A model generated the notes under the pieces. The model was given only the letters and a program-made list of their open reading frames with translations, was not told the DNA's origin and did not search any database. A stretch of DNA of 24,432 nucleotides from CAZCVI01 sp964502145 (GTDB lineage: Bacteria > Acidobacteriota > Aminicenantia > UBA2199), in the NCBI GenBank assembly GCA_964502145.1, contig CAZCVI010000105.1, forward strand, positions 1-24,432, in the 5' to 3' direction. Numbering within the stretch: position 1 is the first letter of the stretch; each line of letters begins with the position of its first letter. Positions 7,755 to 16,603 of this stretch are shown one piece after another. Position numbers and translations under genes: made by a program.

Positions 7755-9668
7755 TTACTTGGCGAACCGCTCCCACCACAAGTTGAAAAGGATCATGCTC
7801 CACAACCGGTGGGCATGGTCTTGTTTGCTGGTCAGGTGTTCGTTGATCATCTGGCGAATGTACTCATAATTAAAATAACCCGCCTCTTTCACCCGCTTTT
7901 CCGAGAGATATTCCATCATTAAATCTTTGAGATCGGTTTTTAACCAATTTTTAATGGGTATAGAAAACCCCTCTTTACGACGATAAATGATTTCATCGGG
8001 TAAAATACCTTCCATGGCTTTTTTGAAGAACCACTTGGTAGTGGAACCGTTTAATTTATAGCTTGAAGGCAACGAGAAAGCAAAGTCGACCATCTTGTAA
8101 TCCAACAATGGCACCCGCGCTTCCAAAGATGTGGCCATACTCATGCGGTCGACTTTCACCAGGATGTTGTCTACCATATACGTTTTGAAATCGAGGTACA
8201 AGTCCTGGTTAATACCGGTATAGCTCTGGCTGATGTTGAAGTACGCGCCAAAAGGGCGGCGCTGGTTCAATGGTTTTAAATACTCCGGGTTGAAAAAATC
8301 GGCAGAATAGAGATGTTGTTTCTGGAGATTGGATAAAAAGATCATCCAGCGGAAATGACGGTTTTCATGGGAACTTTGCAACCCCTCGCTAAACCGCTTG
8401 GCTCGGTTAACAAATCCCTTTTTTAACTCCGAGGGCGTGAATAGATGGGTGCCGTTGGACAGGAATTTATGAAAAGGCCGACACAACGGAAAATCAATGA
8501 ACCGGGCTAACTTCTGGGCAATGTAATGTTCATAACCACCGAATATTTCATCACCACCATCCCCGGAAAGAGCAACAGTAACCTGTTCCCGGGCCATTTT
8601 TGAAACCAAGTACGTGGGGAAATTGGAGAAATCACCGAGCGGTTCATCCAGGAAATCAGCTAAAAACAACACCAATTCGGCGATATTGGGAGAGAGGGTG
8701 CGCGTGTTATGATCGGTGCCAAATTGTTGGGCTACCTTATTGGAATAGGCCAACTCGCTATAGGACTTCTCTTCAAAACCAATGGAAAAGGTTTTTATTT
8801 TGCGCTCGGACAGTCCAGCCATGGTGGCTACAATCGCACTGGAATCTATACCACCGGAAAGAAACGCACCTAAAGGCACATCAGAGATCATGCGTAACTT
8901 AACCGATTCGCGTAACAAGGCAAGAAACTCCTCTTTTAACAGGTTAAAGTCCGGCGTTTTATTCTGGCGGATGTCTGGTACACCGGCACTGGCCACATCC
9001 CAGTATTTTTCGATTTGGGGTTGATTCATGCCTTTTTCGTACACCAGGATATGCCCGGCTGGTAATTTACGGATATGTTTGAAAATGGAATAGGGCGCTG
9101 GGATATATTCCAAGGTAGCAAACCAATCCAACGCCACAGGATCGATGTCACGCGGGATACCGGGGAACTTCAGGATGGCTTTGATCTCAGAACCGAAGAT
9201 TAGGTTTTTATTTCCCGGTTTTTGGCAATAATAGAGCGGTTTTTTGCCGACATGATCGCGGGCCAAGATCAAACGTTCATTGATGCGGTCGTAAATACCG
9301 AGGGCAAACATGCCTCTCAACTTGGTGACAAACTGTGTGCCATAGGCTTCGTATAGGTTTACGATAACCTCGGTATCACACTTGGTTCTGAAAGTGAAGC
9401 CTTTGGCCAACAAATCGTCCCGTAACTCTTGGAAATTATAGACTTCGCCATTATAGGTGATCCAATTATTCCGGGAATGGGAGGATAATGGCTGATGACC
9501 GGTGGTCAGGTCGATGATACTGAGTCGTCGTGCGGCGAGACCAACATGATTATTGGTAAAATAGCCGTCGTCATCTGGTCCGCGATGAATAATCTGGTCA
9601 TTCATCGCTTTGAGTACGTGTTGATCCGCCTCGATTTCGTTTTGATAATACCCGCATATACCGCACAT
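7755..9668 (-). CDS. asnB: Asparagine synthase (glutamine-hydrolysing)
   Basis: AsnB makes asparagine from aspartate, ATP and glutamine. The 637-aa product starts MCGICGYY, so the nucleophile Cys2 is exposed after Met removal. The class II glutaminase domain (about 1-210) includes RGPDDDGYF (29-37) and TYNGEVYNFQ (71-80). The synthetase domain has the PP-loop SGGIDSS (271-277) and later blocks LSGDGGDEIFGGY and ARVPLLD. It is intact and complete. The ATG comes directly after the TAA of the upstream membrane protein, and an AGGAG of its own lies 11 nt upstream inside that gene, so translation is probably coupled. In such clusters AsnB homologues often amidate sugars or cell-surface material rather than supply free asparagine. 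Given the GT-C-like partner, that alternative is reasonable but unproven. Confidence 0.93.
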   Translation of the reverse strand: MCGICGYYQNEIEADQHVLKAMNDQIIHRGPDDDGYFTNNHVGLAARRLSIIDLTTGHQPLSSHSRNNWITYNGEVYNFQELRDDLLAKGFTFRTKCDTEVIVNLYEAYGTQFVTKLRGMFALGIYDRINERLILARDHVGKKPLYYCQKPGNKNLIFGSEIKAILKFPGIPRDIDPVALDWFATLEYIPAPYSIFKHIRKLPAGHILVYEKGMNQPQIEKYWDVASAGVPDIRQNKTPDFNLLKEEFLALLRESVKLRMISDVPLGAFLSGGIDSSAIVATMAGLSERKIKTFSIGFEEKSYSELAYSNKVAQQFGTDHNTRTLSPNIAELVLFLADFLDEPLGDFSNFPTYLVSKMAREQVTVALSGDGGDEIFGGYEHYIAQKLARFIDFPLCRPFHKFLSNGTHLFTPSELKKGFVNRAKRFSEGLQSSHENRHFRWMIFLSNLQKQHLYSADFFNPEYLKPLNQRRPFGAYFNISQSYTGINQDLYLDFKTYMVDNILVKVDRMSMATSLEARVPLLDYKMVDFAFSLPSSYKLNGSTTKWFFKKAMEGILPDEIIYRRKEGFSIPIKNWLKTDLKDLMMEYLSEKRVKEAGYFNYEYIRQMINEHLTSKQDHAHRLWSMILFNLWWERFAK

Positions 9669-11405
9669 TTAATATACTACTCCTATATGAACCTGAACAC
9701 CCAGGGACCGTTTGTCTGGATTCTCAGGAATCTCTGCATAACCGTTCCGATAGCGATCGCTTTTGACTTTGATGTGGTAGATGTATTGGCCTTTGACTTT
9801 TAAACCCTTGATTTGCTTAAATATGGCGATATATGGTTTTTCCTTGTCCAATATGGCACGTTTCCGCTTATGTTCGATGCCAAAGGTAACGGGATTGGAC
9901 GCCACACCGCTGCGCAACTCGACGCGGAACTCTTTTACGGCTTGGGGAGCGGCTAAAAACAATTCCAACGACAGGTCTGCAATGGTCCAGAAATATTCGC
10001 CTTCAATGGCATGATAATTGTCATTGATAAAATAAATCTGATAGGTTCTGTCGCCGTCATGGATCACGCGACCAAAAGCCCGCGGGTTTTCATTGGTAGG
10101 TAACGACAGGTACTGGGTCTTTTCCGGTGGGAAGAGTCGGATAGGGAATGATAACCCGGCATACCGGGGCGTGGTGGAGTAATAATGACCGTCCAAATAA
10201 ATACCGGATAAAAAAACGAGCGCGACTATTGCGGGAACAAACGCGTACTTAAAAATGCGGTTCTTAAAGCCAAGGAAAAAAAAGAGGGGAAAGATATTAA
10301 AAAAATAGCGGTTACCCACGCTGCCACTGCCACCGAAATAATTGTCCGCGGCCAATTGGGTAAACACGAGGATAGCGGTGATGATAGCGGCCAAGACAAA
10401 CCAGTCATCAGGTACTTTACGCTGGAAAAAGAAAAGCACCAATACAAAAAAAGCAGGCACAAAATAAATGAACATCCCGGTAAAACGCCCGAAAAAATAA
10501 TAAAACAAATTGATGGCTGCCATATGCGGCGAGTTATCGTATTTTTTCCAGAACCCGTCAAAACTCATATCTGAACCACGATAAAAAGCATCTTGGGGTG
10601 GTTCCTGTGTTTCATAGGGGTAGCCTGCAATAAAGGAGCGCCGCTCACCACCCTGAAATAAACTATAATTTAATTGCCCGGTTTGCAGAAATAAAAACGC
10701 AGCCAACCCGGAAAAAATCAGCACGGACACAAGCGACAACAAGATAAAACGCCGCCACTCTTTACGATACAGCAGGATAGCATAAATAATGGCAATTGCA
10801 GCGGCATTCCATGGCTTGGAAAAAACGGAAAAGCTGAAAAATATCCCGGACAGATAAAAAAGCCAGCGCCGTTGGAAGGGATAAAAAAAGAAAAACAAAC
10901 CGCCAAACATCACGAAAAAATTAAACAGATCAGCAGTCATCCACCAGATATAAATGGGGGTGATACTGGCGAGGATAAATGTCAGGGCAAAAGCGAAACT
11001 TTTTTGGGGGGGGTGGTAGTGTTTTAACAGATAATAGGCCATCAACAAGCAAAAGAAGAGCATCAAACCATTGCACAGCAGAATACCGCGAAAAGAAAAT
11101 AACCGGTAAAAGGGAGCTGCAATGAGGGGATAAGCAAAAGACTTGGCAAAATAATAACGATCATTGGCCAACTTTTTAAGAAAAAAGCCGACAGGACCTG
11201 GCGGAAAATCAAATTTTATCCGTAACAGGTCCTTGCGCTCGTAACGAATATCATAGTCATAAGCCAAGCTCTGGATGATTGAAAAATAACCGGACTCATC
11301 AGAGAAAAAACCCTTGTTCTGCCGCCTGGGAAGATCGGTGGCAAAGGAGAAAAAGATGATGAACAAAAGCAACAGCGTAAAAAATAGCTTGATACCTTTT
11401 TCCAC
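9669..11405 (-). CDS. GT-C-like multi-pass membrane glycosyltransferase (putative)
   Basis: This 578-aa protein has about ten hydrophobic helices, starting with residues 6-24, and a soluble C-terminal domain from about residue 410, rich in beta-type sequence. The first extracytoplasmic loop contains SDESGYFSIIQSLA (35-48), where acidic residues sit as in GT-C enzymes of the ArnT/PMT type that use polyprenyl-phosphate sugars. The start is GTG at 11405 behind AAAGGAAG. The gene lies between the STAS gene and asnB on the same strand, 67 bp and 0 bp away, suggesting one operon. I do not recognise the specific family. A wall or envelope glycan role is inferred from topology and its neighbours. Confidence 0.55.
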   Translation of the reverse strand: MEKGIKLFFTLLLLFIIFFSFATDLPRRQNKGFFSDESGYFSIIQSLAYDYDIRYERKDLLRIKFDFPPGPVGFFLKKLANDRYYFAKSFAYPLIAAPFYRLFSFRGILLCNGLMLFFCLLMAYYLLKHYHPPQKSFAFALTFILASITPIYIWWMTADLFNFFVMFGGLFFFFYPFQRRWLFYLSGIFFSFSVFSKPWNAAAIAIIYAILLYRKEWRRFILLSLVSVLIFSGLAAFLFLQTGQLNYSLFQGGERRSFIAGYPYETQEPPQDAFYRGSDMSFDGFWKKYDNSPHMAAINLFYYFFGRFTGMFIYFVPAFFVLVLFFFQRKVPDDWFVLAAIITAILVFTQLAADNYFGGSGSVGNRYFFNIFPLFFFLGFKNRIFKYAFVPAIVALVFLSGIYLDGHYYSTTPRYAGLSFPIRLFPPEKTQYLSLPTNENPRAFGRVIHDGDRTYQIYFINDNYHAIEGEYFWTIADLSLELFLAAPQAVKEFRVELRSGVASNPVTFGIEHKRKRAILDKEKPYIAIFKQIKGLKVKGQYIYHIKVKSDRYRNGYAEIPENPDKRSLGVQVHIGVVY

Positions 11406-11472
11406 TATGCCACTACTTCCTTTTAAACGGCTTTAAGGGTTGTTTACGGGAAACACTATTTTCACGAACCAT

Positions 11473-11808
11473 TTAAAAACTGGCAACTGCTTTGGCCTCA
11501 TCTTCAAAGGTGTCAAAAACAGTCAGTAGTTTGGTTACGGACAACAGGTCTCTCACTTTATTGGTCAGGTTGACGATTTTAACCGAGCCGCCATCTTTTT
11601 TGATGGAAGTATAAGACCGGACCACTTCGCCCAAACCGGTGGAATCAAGGTACGGAACTTCGCCAAAATTTAACAGGACCTTGGTCTCTTTTTCTTTGAT
11701 ACAGCTATTTATTGTTTCTCTCAGTTCATCGATACCATCACCGATGAGGATTTTACCTTTTAAATCAATGATCAACACATCCCCTACTTTTCTTTTTTCA
11801 ATCTTCAT
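11473..11808 (-). CDS. STAS-domain anti-sigma factor antagonist
   Basis: This 111-aa single-domain protein is of the SpoIIAA/RsbV type. These proteins bind and release anti-sigma kinases or act in other partner-switching pathways, gated by phosphorylation of one serine. The motif VPYLDSTGLGEVV (51-63) places the phosphorylatable serine at S56. The N-terminal strands MKIEKRKVGDVLIIDLKGKI and C-terminal VKIVNLTNKVRDLLSVTKL are typical. AAGGAG precedes the ATG at 11808. No cognate anti-sigma kinase or phosphatase gene is in the window, so its partner is elsewhere. It leads the unit with the GT-C-like protein and asnB, perhaps by chance. Confidence 0.9.
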   Translation of the reverse strand: MKIEKRKVGDVLIIDLKGKILIGDGIDELRETINSCIKEKETKVLLNFGEVPYLDSTGLGEVVRSYTSIKKDGGSVKIVNLTNKVRDLLSVTKLLTVFDTFEDEAKAVASF

Positions 11809-11871
11809 TTTTCTTACTCCTTCACTTTTCGTTTAGTGTATTCGTCTTTAAAGAATATACGTTAAAGAATA

Positions 11872-11900
11872 TTTATAACACAACCGCAAGAAATTTTCAA
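11872..11900 (-). promoter_or_regulatory. Promoter of the STAS operon
   Basis: On the minus strand the -35 is TTGAAA (11895-11900), the spacer 17 bp and the -10 TATAAA (11872-11877). It predicts a leader of about 55 nt with AAGGAG before the ATG, a conventional arrangement. Confidence 0.5.
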
Positions 11901-11960
11901 TGTTTGCTTATTTTATTTGTATTTTCTTAAGTACATCCAAGCAAATAATTCGCCATGCAA

Positions 11961-11991
11961 GGGGCGACCGTTAACCCACACGGTACGCCCC
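11961..11991. repeat. GC-rich hairpin downstream of the lipoprotein gene
   Basis: GGGGCGACCGT and ACGGTACGCCCC pair with a single bulge around an 8-nt loop. It lies about 48 bp past the stop of the lipoprotein gene on the minus strand. There is no T-run on either side, so it looks more like a REP-type palindrome than a standard terminator, though it could still stabilise the 3' end. Confidence 0.55.
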
Positions 11992-12039
11992 CATGTTTTG
12001 GCGACTATATATAATAACCGATTTAATAACCGGGCAGAC

Positions 12040-13233
12040 TTACATTCCCATGGGTGTGGCTTTCTTTTCACCCATTTTCTTTTGCAGTTTTTCTGCCAGG
12101 GCTTCGGTAATGCTTAATTTCAAGACTACGCTTTCATCATTGGCAGTCAAGTTAACATTGTTGAGCAGTTCCACGACATCGGGTCCGCCCATGGCACCCA
12201 TGGCTTTAAAGCCATTGAGAACGGTCACGATCTGTTCATTGGCGGCTTTATTTTTAGAAACGAGAATCATTTCCCCCATAAACGTACCAGAAGAATAATC
12301 AAAATTACCAATAAGCGCTTCTGCTTTGGTAAAATCAAATTTCATCATGGGGTTATCAGACACTTTCCTGGCTTCGACGGGAATTTCGAAAACAAAAGCC
12401 GCCATGGCGTCGCTTTTGAATTTTTTGAAATGGGGAATCATGGCCTCATTGGTCATGATGCTCTTTCCTGTTCCCTTGGATAGGTCGATCACCTGTTTTA
12501 AATCTTCTGGTTTCCCAGCAGCAAGGGTTTTGTCATTGATAAATGCAAACGCTTTATCCTTGCCTTTGGAGTCAGCAAATTTATACATGCTAATTGTATT
12601 ATAGACTTCCTCTGTATAGCGGGCACCCTGCGAATTAATAAAATTCATGATGGTGTCCTTTTTGTAGTTCACCTGGATCACGATCAGCACGTCGGCATCG
12701 CCGGACATGCTCATTTTACCCGTGAAGGCCATAGCCACGGCAATGATATCCGTTTTCGGATTCACGCCTGTTTTCTGCACGAAATCACTATAACTTTCAA
12801 ACATTTCCGGTTCAGGCGTTACTTCTGGAACTGTCTCTGCCGGTGTTTCGCTCGGGGTTGTTTCGCCTTCTGCGACTTCACCTTCTGCGGCTGCACCTTC
12901 TGTGGTGGCTGGTTCTACTCCTTCTGCCGGGGTAGCCTCGCCTTCTGGAGCTGCATTTTCTACTCCTTCAACCGGGGCCGGGGCTGGGACTTCTGCTTCT
13001 AGCTTGGCCGCCGCTTTCTGTGCTTCCATCTCTTTGACCATTTTATCGAAAGAGGGCAAACCCGCGATTTTTTTAAAATTAATCGCCACAACACCGGTGG
13101 AATTGGCTGGTAAAAGGGCGAATAATTCGGCTGTAACTCCGGTAACACCGGACTTTTTCTTACATCCGCCAACCAAAACCATCATGGAAAATAACACCAA
13201 CGTAACCGTTATAATCGATACTGTTTTTCTCAT
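12040..13233 (-). CDS. Lipoprotein with Ala/Glu/Pro-rich insert
   Basis: This 397-aa protein has a lipoprotein signal: basic MRKT, a hydrophobic stretch, then LVGGC with Cys24 as the lipidated residue, followed by KKK. Residues 34-52 (TAELFALLPANSTGVVAIN) resemble the start of DUF3352-like bacterial proteins, in which a domain opening with 'lP..t..v..in' recurs. A low-complexity tract rich in Ala, Glu, Pro and Thr fills residues 79-143 and probably acts as a flexible spacer. The rest is a soluble mixed fold without recognisable catalytic motifs. The start at 13233 is fixed by GGAGGT eight bases upstream; a longer frame would need a TTG inside that region. It is a single gene with its own promoter. 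Its function is unknown, and it should lie at the cell envelope. Confidence 0.8.
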   Translation of the reverse strand: MRKTVSIITVTLVLFSMMVLVGGCKKKSGVTGVTAELFALLPANSTGVVAINFKKIAGLPSFDKMVKEMEAQKAAAKLEAEVPAPAPVEGVENAAPEGEATPAEGVEPATTEGAAAEGEVAEGETTPSETPAETVPEVTPEPEMFESYSDFVQKTGVNPKTDIIAVAMAFTGKMSMSGDADVLIVIQVNYKKDTIMNFINSQGARYTEEVYNTISMYKFADSKGKDKAFAFINDKTLAAGKPEDLKQVIDLSKGTGKSIMTNEAMIPHFKKFKSDAMAAFVFEIPVEARKVSDNPMMKFDFTKAEALIGNFDYSSGTFMGEMILVSKNKAANEQIVTVLNGFKAMGAMGGPDVVELLNNVNLTANDESVVLKLSITEALAEKLQKKMGEKKATPMGM

Positions 13234-13300
13234 TTTTGAAACCTCCAATTTATTCTACGCTCATTCAGCCAAAAGGTTCACGCTCCGGCTGTACGTTAAC

Positions 13301-13328
13301 ATTCTATAGTATCATATTTACAAGTAAA
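13301..13328 (-). promoter_or_regulatory. Promoter of the lipoprotein gene
   Basis: On the minus strand the -35 is TTTACT (13323-13328), the spacer 16 bp and the -10 TAGAAT (13301-13306). The predicted leader is about 60 nt and carries the GGAGGT ribosome site. Confidence 0.4.
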
Positions 13329-13399
13329 TAACCATAACCACAAAAAAAATTATGCCCCCGCCCGCATTTTTTCCATTCCTCCCAGAGCACCTTTTACCC

Positions 13400-13429
13400 T
13401 TGACAAGACGTCCTATTCTCAATTAGAAT
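13400..13429 (+). promoter_or_regulatory. Promoter of the GlmU-like operon, leaderless geometry
   Basis: TTGACA (13400-13405), an 18-bp spacer and TAGAAT (13424-13429). AGAAGT then leads straight into the ATG at 13436, so the predicted start site is the A of the start codon. There is no Shine-Dalgarno sequence. Confidence 0.65.
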
Positions 13430-13431
13430 AG
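13413..13431. promoter_or_regulatory. Candidate operator overlapping the -10 box
   Basis: CTATTCT and AGAATAG form a perfect 7-bp inverted repeat around CAATT. The right arm covers most of the -10 hexamer, a position suited to a repressor. No regulator gene is adjacent. Confidence 0.4.
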
Positions 13432-13435
13432 AAGT

Positions 13436-14446
13436 ATGGACACAAAAAATACAAAACAAAAAAGTCGGCAGGCAAAAAATGCAATCCCGTTAAAAGCGGT
13501 TATTCTAGCGGCAGGAATGTCCAAGCGGATGAAATCAGCGCACTCTAAAATAGTACATCGTATTCTGGGCAAAGAGATCATCAACTTTTTATTGGACAGC
13601 TTAATAGAAGCAGGCTTCAATGAAACGGATATTATTATAGTCTGCGGGAAAAACATTCACGAAATACAGGCGGTGGTCAAACGGCAGGTTCATTATGCGA
13701 TCCAAGAAAAACAACTGGGCACAGGGGATGCGTTGCTCAGTGCGAGGGAATATATCAAGGATTTCACGGGTCATTTATTGGTGACGGTGGGCGATAATCC
13801 CTATATTACGGCGGATGAATTAAAAAAGGTAGTGGCGACGCATAAAGAAACGGGTTCGGCATGCACCTTTATCTCGGCTATTTTCCCGCAAACGCCGCCA
13901 CCTTATGGGCGGGTTATGCGCAACAGTGACGGCGAGGTGATTGGGGTGGTGGAAGAAATAGATGCGACACCAGAGCAACTGCACATTCGCGAAGTGAATT
14001 CCTCTATCTACATGTTTGACAACGAGACAGTGTTCCCGCTATTATTAAAAATTCAGAACCACAATAGCAAAGGGGAATATTATCTGACGGATATTATTCA
14101 ATTATTAAAAGAGGGAAACCATGGGGTGGACGCGGTGGTGGCGGGGGATTATTATATTTCGATTGGTATCAACAATCGCTGGGAACTGGGGGAAGCGCAA
14201 GAAAAATTTAACGCGGCCCGCTTGTTCCATTTTGCCATGGAAACGGGAGTGACTATTCTACAACCGGCGACTGTGACGATTGAATACGATGTTGAGATCG
14301 GGAACGACACGGTGATTTATCCCTCCACCTATATTGCCGCGGGCACACGCATTGGCAAGAATTGTCAGATCGGACCATTTGTTTATCTAAAAGATACGAC
14401 GATTAAAGATAATGAAACGGTTCGCTTTGAGAAACGGGAAGGGTAA
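13436..14446 (+). CDS. GlmU-like sugar-1-phosphate nucleotidyltransferase with short beta-helix
   Basis: This 336-aa protein matches the uridylyltransferase half of GlmU: LAAGMSKRMKS (24-34) for LAAGxGTRMxS, IQEKQLGTGDAL (89-100), VGDNPY (118-123) and later EVNSSIYMFD and NSKGEYYLTDII. It ends with only two to three left-handed beta-helix turns (IEYDVEIGNDTVIYPSTYIA), far short of the acetyltransferase domain in the roughly 456-aa bifunctional GlmU, so it should activate a sugar phosphate but not acetylate it. The start is supported by a leaderless-type promoter; it adds about 18 basic residues before the usual GlmU start. It heads an operon with a GHMP sugar kinase 10 bp downstream, which could supply its sugar 1-phosphate. 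UDP-GlcNAc pyrophosphorylase is possible but the sugar is uncertain. Confidence 0.8.
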   Translation: MDTKNTKQKSRQAKNAIPLKAVILAAGMSKRMKSAHSKIVHRILGKEIINFLLDSLIEAGFNETDIIIVCGKNIHEIQAVVKRQVHYAIQEKQLGTGDALLSAREYIKDFTGHLLVTVGDNPYITADELKKVVATHKETGSACTFISAIFPQTPPPYGRVMRNSDGEVIGVVEEIDATPEQLHIREVNSSIYMFDNETVFPLLLKIQNHNSKGEYYLTDIIQLLKEGNHGVDAVVAGDYYISIGINNRWELGEAQEKFNAARLFHFAMETGVTILQPATVTIEYDVEIGNDTVIYPSTYIAAGTRIGKNCQIGPFVYLKDTTIKDNETVRFEKREG

Positions 14447-14456
14447 AGATACGGGC

Positions 14457-15560
14457 ATGAAAATCAGGAGTTCGGCACCCGGTCGTATTTGTCTTTTTGG
14501 TGAGCATCAGGATTACCTGGGTTTTCCTGTTATTGCAGCCGCTATAAGCTTGCGCATGACTATTAATGGTGTGGTGTCGCCCACGTTAAAGGATCAACTG
14601 CTGTTGGAACTGCCAGATATCGGGGCCACGCTGGAATTTGTTTCCTCAGATATCCAGTATGCACACGCCAAGGATTATTTAAGGAGTGTGGTTAAGGTAT
14701 TGCAGAAAAAAGAGTTGTATGTTCCTCAATCCATTCGCGCTTGTTTCCGTGGTACTGTTCCGATTCAATCTGGTACATCTTCTTCAGCCGCTCTTTCTGT
14801 GGCGTGGACGGGTTTTCTATTATTGGCGGCGCAAGTGGCCGGGCTTGACACTACTGCTTTTCTCAATCATCCGGCAACTATGGCGGAACTGGCCTATGAA
14901 GCGGAAGTTGTTGAGTTCAACGAGAGTGGTGGACGTATGGACCAGTACAGTTCGGCTTTTGGTGGCATTATCTATCTTGATTTCTATAAAAAAATGACGG
15001 CTACACCATTGCCTCTGTCGTCGAAAATCAAAGAGTTTGTACTGGGTGATTCGGGCCAGCCCAAAGACACGCAAAAGACATTAAAACGAGTGCGTGCTGC
15101 CCAGGAAGAAGGATTTGCCCAGTTGGCTCATTTTCTACCCGGTAAAGAGAGTGTTTCCATTGCTTATGAAGAGGCGGAACCGTTCTTTCCTAAAATCGCG
15201 GGGGAGCTACTGCCGTATTTAAAAGCGGCCTTACGCAACCACCAAATCACTGACCAAGCTAAAAAGGAACTGCTGCAATCGACCCCCAACGTCCATCACT
15301 TGTCCGACTTGCTGAACGACCATCAAAACCAATTGCGGGATGGTCTGGGTATTTCCACGGCGAAGATTGACGCCATGATTGATGCTTCTTTAAAAGCGGG
15401 TGCTCTGGCTGGGAAAATTAATGGTTCGGGTGATGGTGGTTGCATGTTTGCATTCTGTCCGGGCAAACAAATGGAGGTGGCTGAAGCAATTACAAGGTGC
15501 GGTGGCACGCCTTATATAATCGAAATCGGCAAGGGATTAGAAGTGGTGAAGCTGCAATAA
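14457..15560 (+). CDS. GHMP sugar kinase (galactokinase-like)
   Basis: This 367-aa kinase has all three GHMP motifs: APGRICLFGEHQDY (7-20), the galactokinase-type substrate signature; PIQSGTSSSAA (102-112), the phosphate-binding loop; and NGSGDGGC (322-329) near the C-terminus. Galactokinases and relatives phosphorylate the anomeric carbon of a sugar. The EHQDYLGFPVIAAAI version differs from the classical EHTDYNGG, so the substrate may not be galactose. An earlier in-frame ATG at 14412 overlaps the GlmU-like gene; I prefer 14457, which puts the first motif at the normal distance from the start, although only a weak ribosome site is visible. The sugar 1-phosphate product would suit the nucleotidyltransferase encoded just upstream. 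Confidence 0.85.
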   Translation: MKIRSSAPGRICLFGEHQDYLGFPVIAAAISLRMTINGVVSPTLKDQLLLELPDIGATLEFVSSDIQYAHAKDYLRSVVKVLQKKELYVPQSIRACFRGTVPIQSGTSSSAALSVAWTGFLLLAAQVAGLDTTAFLNHPATMAELAYEAEVVEFNESGGRMDQYSSAFGGIIYLDFYKKMTATPLPLSSKIKEFVLGDSGQPKDTQKTLKRVRAAQEEGFAQLAHFLPGKESVSIAYEEAEPFFPKIAGELLPYLKAALRNHQITDQAKKELLQSTPNVHHLSDLLNDHQNQLRDGLGISTAKIDAMIDASLKAGALAGKINGSGDGGCMFAFCPGKQMEVAEAITRCGGTPYIIEIGKGLEVVKLQ

Positions 15561-15588
15561 AAGAGATCATCGCTCAAGGAAAATAACA

Positions 15589-16464
15589 TTGAAAATAAAA
15601 CAAGTCACGTTAACGACGCTTAAACGGTCTGAACAGTTCCGACTCTCCTGCCCGGTCAAACCGGAACTGTACGCTGAATTAAAAACTAAATTGTTTGGTA
15701 TGCCCCTCATTATTACGAACCCGCAGGATGAAATTGTTTTTGGTATTGATTATTATATGTTTCTAAAAGAAACTGCGGCCACGGTAACGGATGTGATTGA
15801 ATTGGAACTCTCCCATAAAGAAGGATTGCTGCTCAATTACAATATGAAGGATAAATTCACGGGGGTGAATCTTTACGAAAAGCTATTGTTTGTCAAAAAG
15901 ATACTGCCCCTGGCGAATCGGGAAGAGATTTACGGTCAAACGAATCTGGATATCACGATTGACAAGGAACTGGAAAAAAAACTGGACCGAATGTTAGCAG
16001 AAGAGTTTCAAGCTGTTTTAGCTGCCGAGCAAGTCACTTTAAAAACTGCTTTACAGCTCTGTAATTTTGATGTTGAAGACCGTCGCGTCCTGCTAACGCT
16101 TTTCGCAACGTTTCCTTTTACGAGTAGCCAGCAATTAAGGGTATTGGAGATGGTAGAAGAGGTTTTGTTCAGGGACAAGTGTGGGATAGCGGAAGTTTTT
16201 GAAAAAATTCATTTGGCGGGGTTCCTAGAAACTGAAAAGCCACAAAAAGCAATCATTGAAGCCTTATTCCGTTTCCGCAATCCACTATATACCGAAACCG
16301 AAGCGCACTGGCAAACAGAAATCAAAAAATTAGCGCTACCCGCTCACATGCAAATTACCCACGCGCCTTTCTTTGAAAAGCAGCAGATGGAATTAACCAT
16401 CCGTTTAAATACCCCCGAAGAACTCAAAAAATTTCTTACCAAAATCACCATATCCCCTTCCTAA
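15589..16464 (+). CDS. ParB-like domain protein of unknown function
   Basis: This 291-aa cytoplasmic protein has no signal or membrane segment. The first 110 residues look like a diverged ParB/Srx-type fold: KTKLFGMPLIITNPQDEIVFGIDYYMFL (for 'GlxxPIvV...G...') followed by LNYNMKDKFTGVNLYEKLLFVKKI (for 'EN.qr..L...E.a'). The rest is alpha-helical. Classical ParB C-terminal dimerisation and clear CTP-binding motifs are not obvious. The start codon is TTG at 15589, with AAGGA nine bases before it. It is the third gene of the GlmU-like/GHMP unit, 28 bp after the kinase. The assignment is by pattern only; a regulator or an NTP-binding accessory protein is possible. Confidence 0.55.
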   Translation: MKIKQVTLTTLKRSEQFRLSCPVKPELYAELKTKLFGMPLIITNPQDEIVFGIDYYMFLKETAATVTDVIELELSHKEGLLLNYNMKDKFTGVNLYEKLLFVKKILPLANREEIYGQTNLDITIDKELEKKLDRMLAEEFQAVLAAEQVTLKTALQLCNFDVEDRRVLLTLFATFPFTSSQQLRVLEMVEEVLFRDKCGIAEVFEKIHLAGFLETEKPQKAIIEALFRFRNPLYTETEAHWQTEIKKLALPAHMQITHAPFFEKQQMELTIRLNTPEELKKFLTKITISPS

Positions 16465-16469
16465 TCCTT

Positions 16470-16530
16470 CTCCCATAATTCCCATACTCCCCATAATTCC
16501 CATAATTCCCACATTCTTCTCCCATTCTTT
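16470..16530 (+). repeat. Single-arm CCCATAATT simple-repeat tract
   Basis: Units such as CCCATAATTCCCATA repeat several times between the ParB-like stop and the GT4 promoter. It is the same sequence family as the right arm of the hairpin at 6705-6754, but no complementary arm is present, so it is not a hairpin here. Confidence 0.7.
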
Positions 16531-16568
16531 TAAATTATTACCGGTACATTCACCTTTCTCCTTTTCAG

Positions 16569-16597
16569 TTGCATTCACCCACAAATTCCTTTAAAAT
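16569..16597 (+). promoter_or_regulatory. Promoter of the GT4 gene, leaderless geometry
   Basis: TTGCAT (16569-16574), a 17-bp spacer and TAAAAT (16592-16597). AATACC then precedes the ATG at 16604, so the predicted transcription start coincides with the start codon. No ribosome site is visible. Confidence 0.55.
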
Positions 16598-16603
16598 AAT
16601 ACC

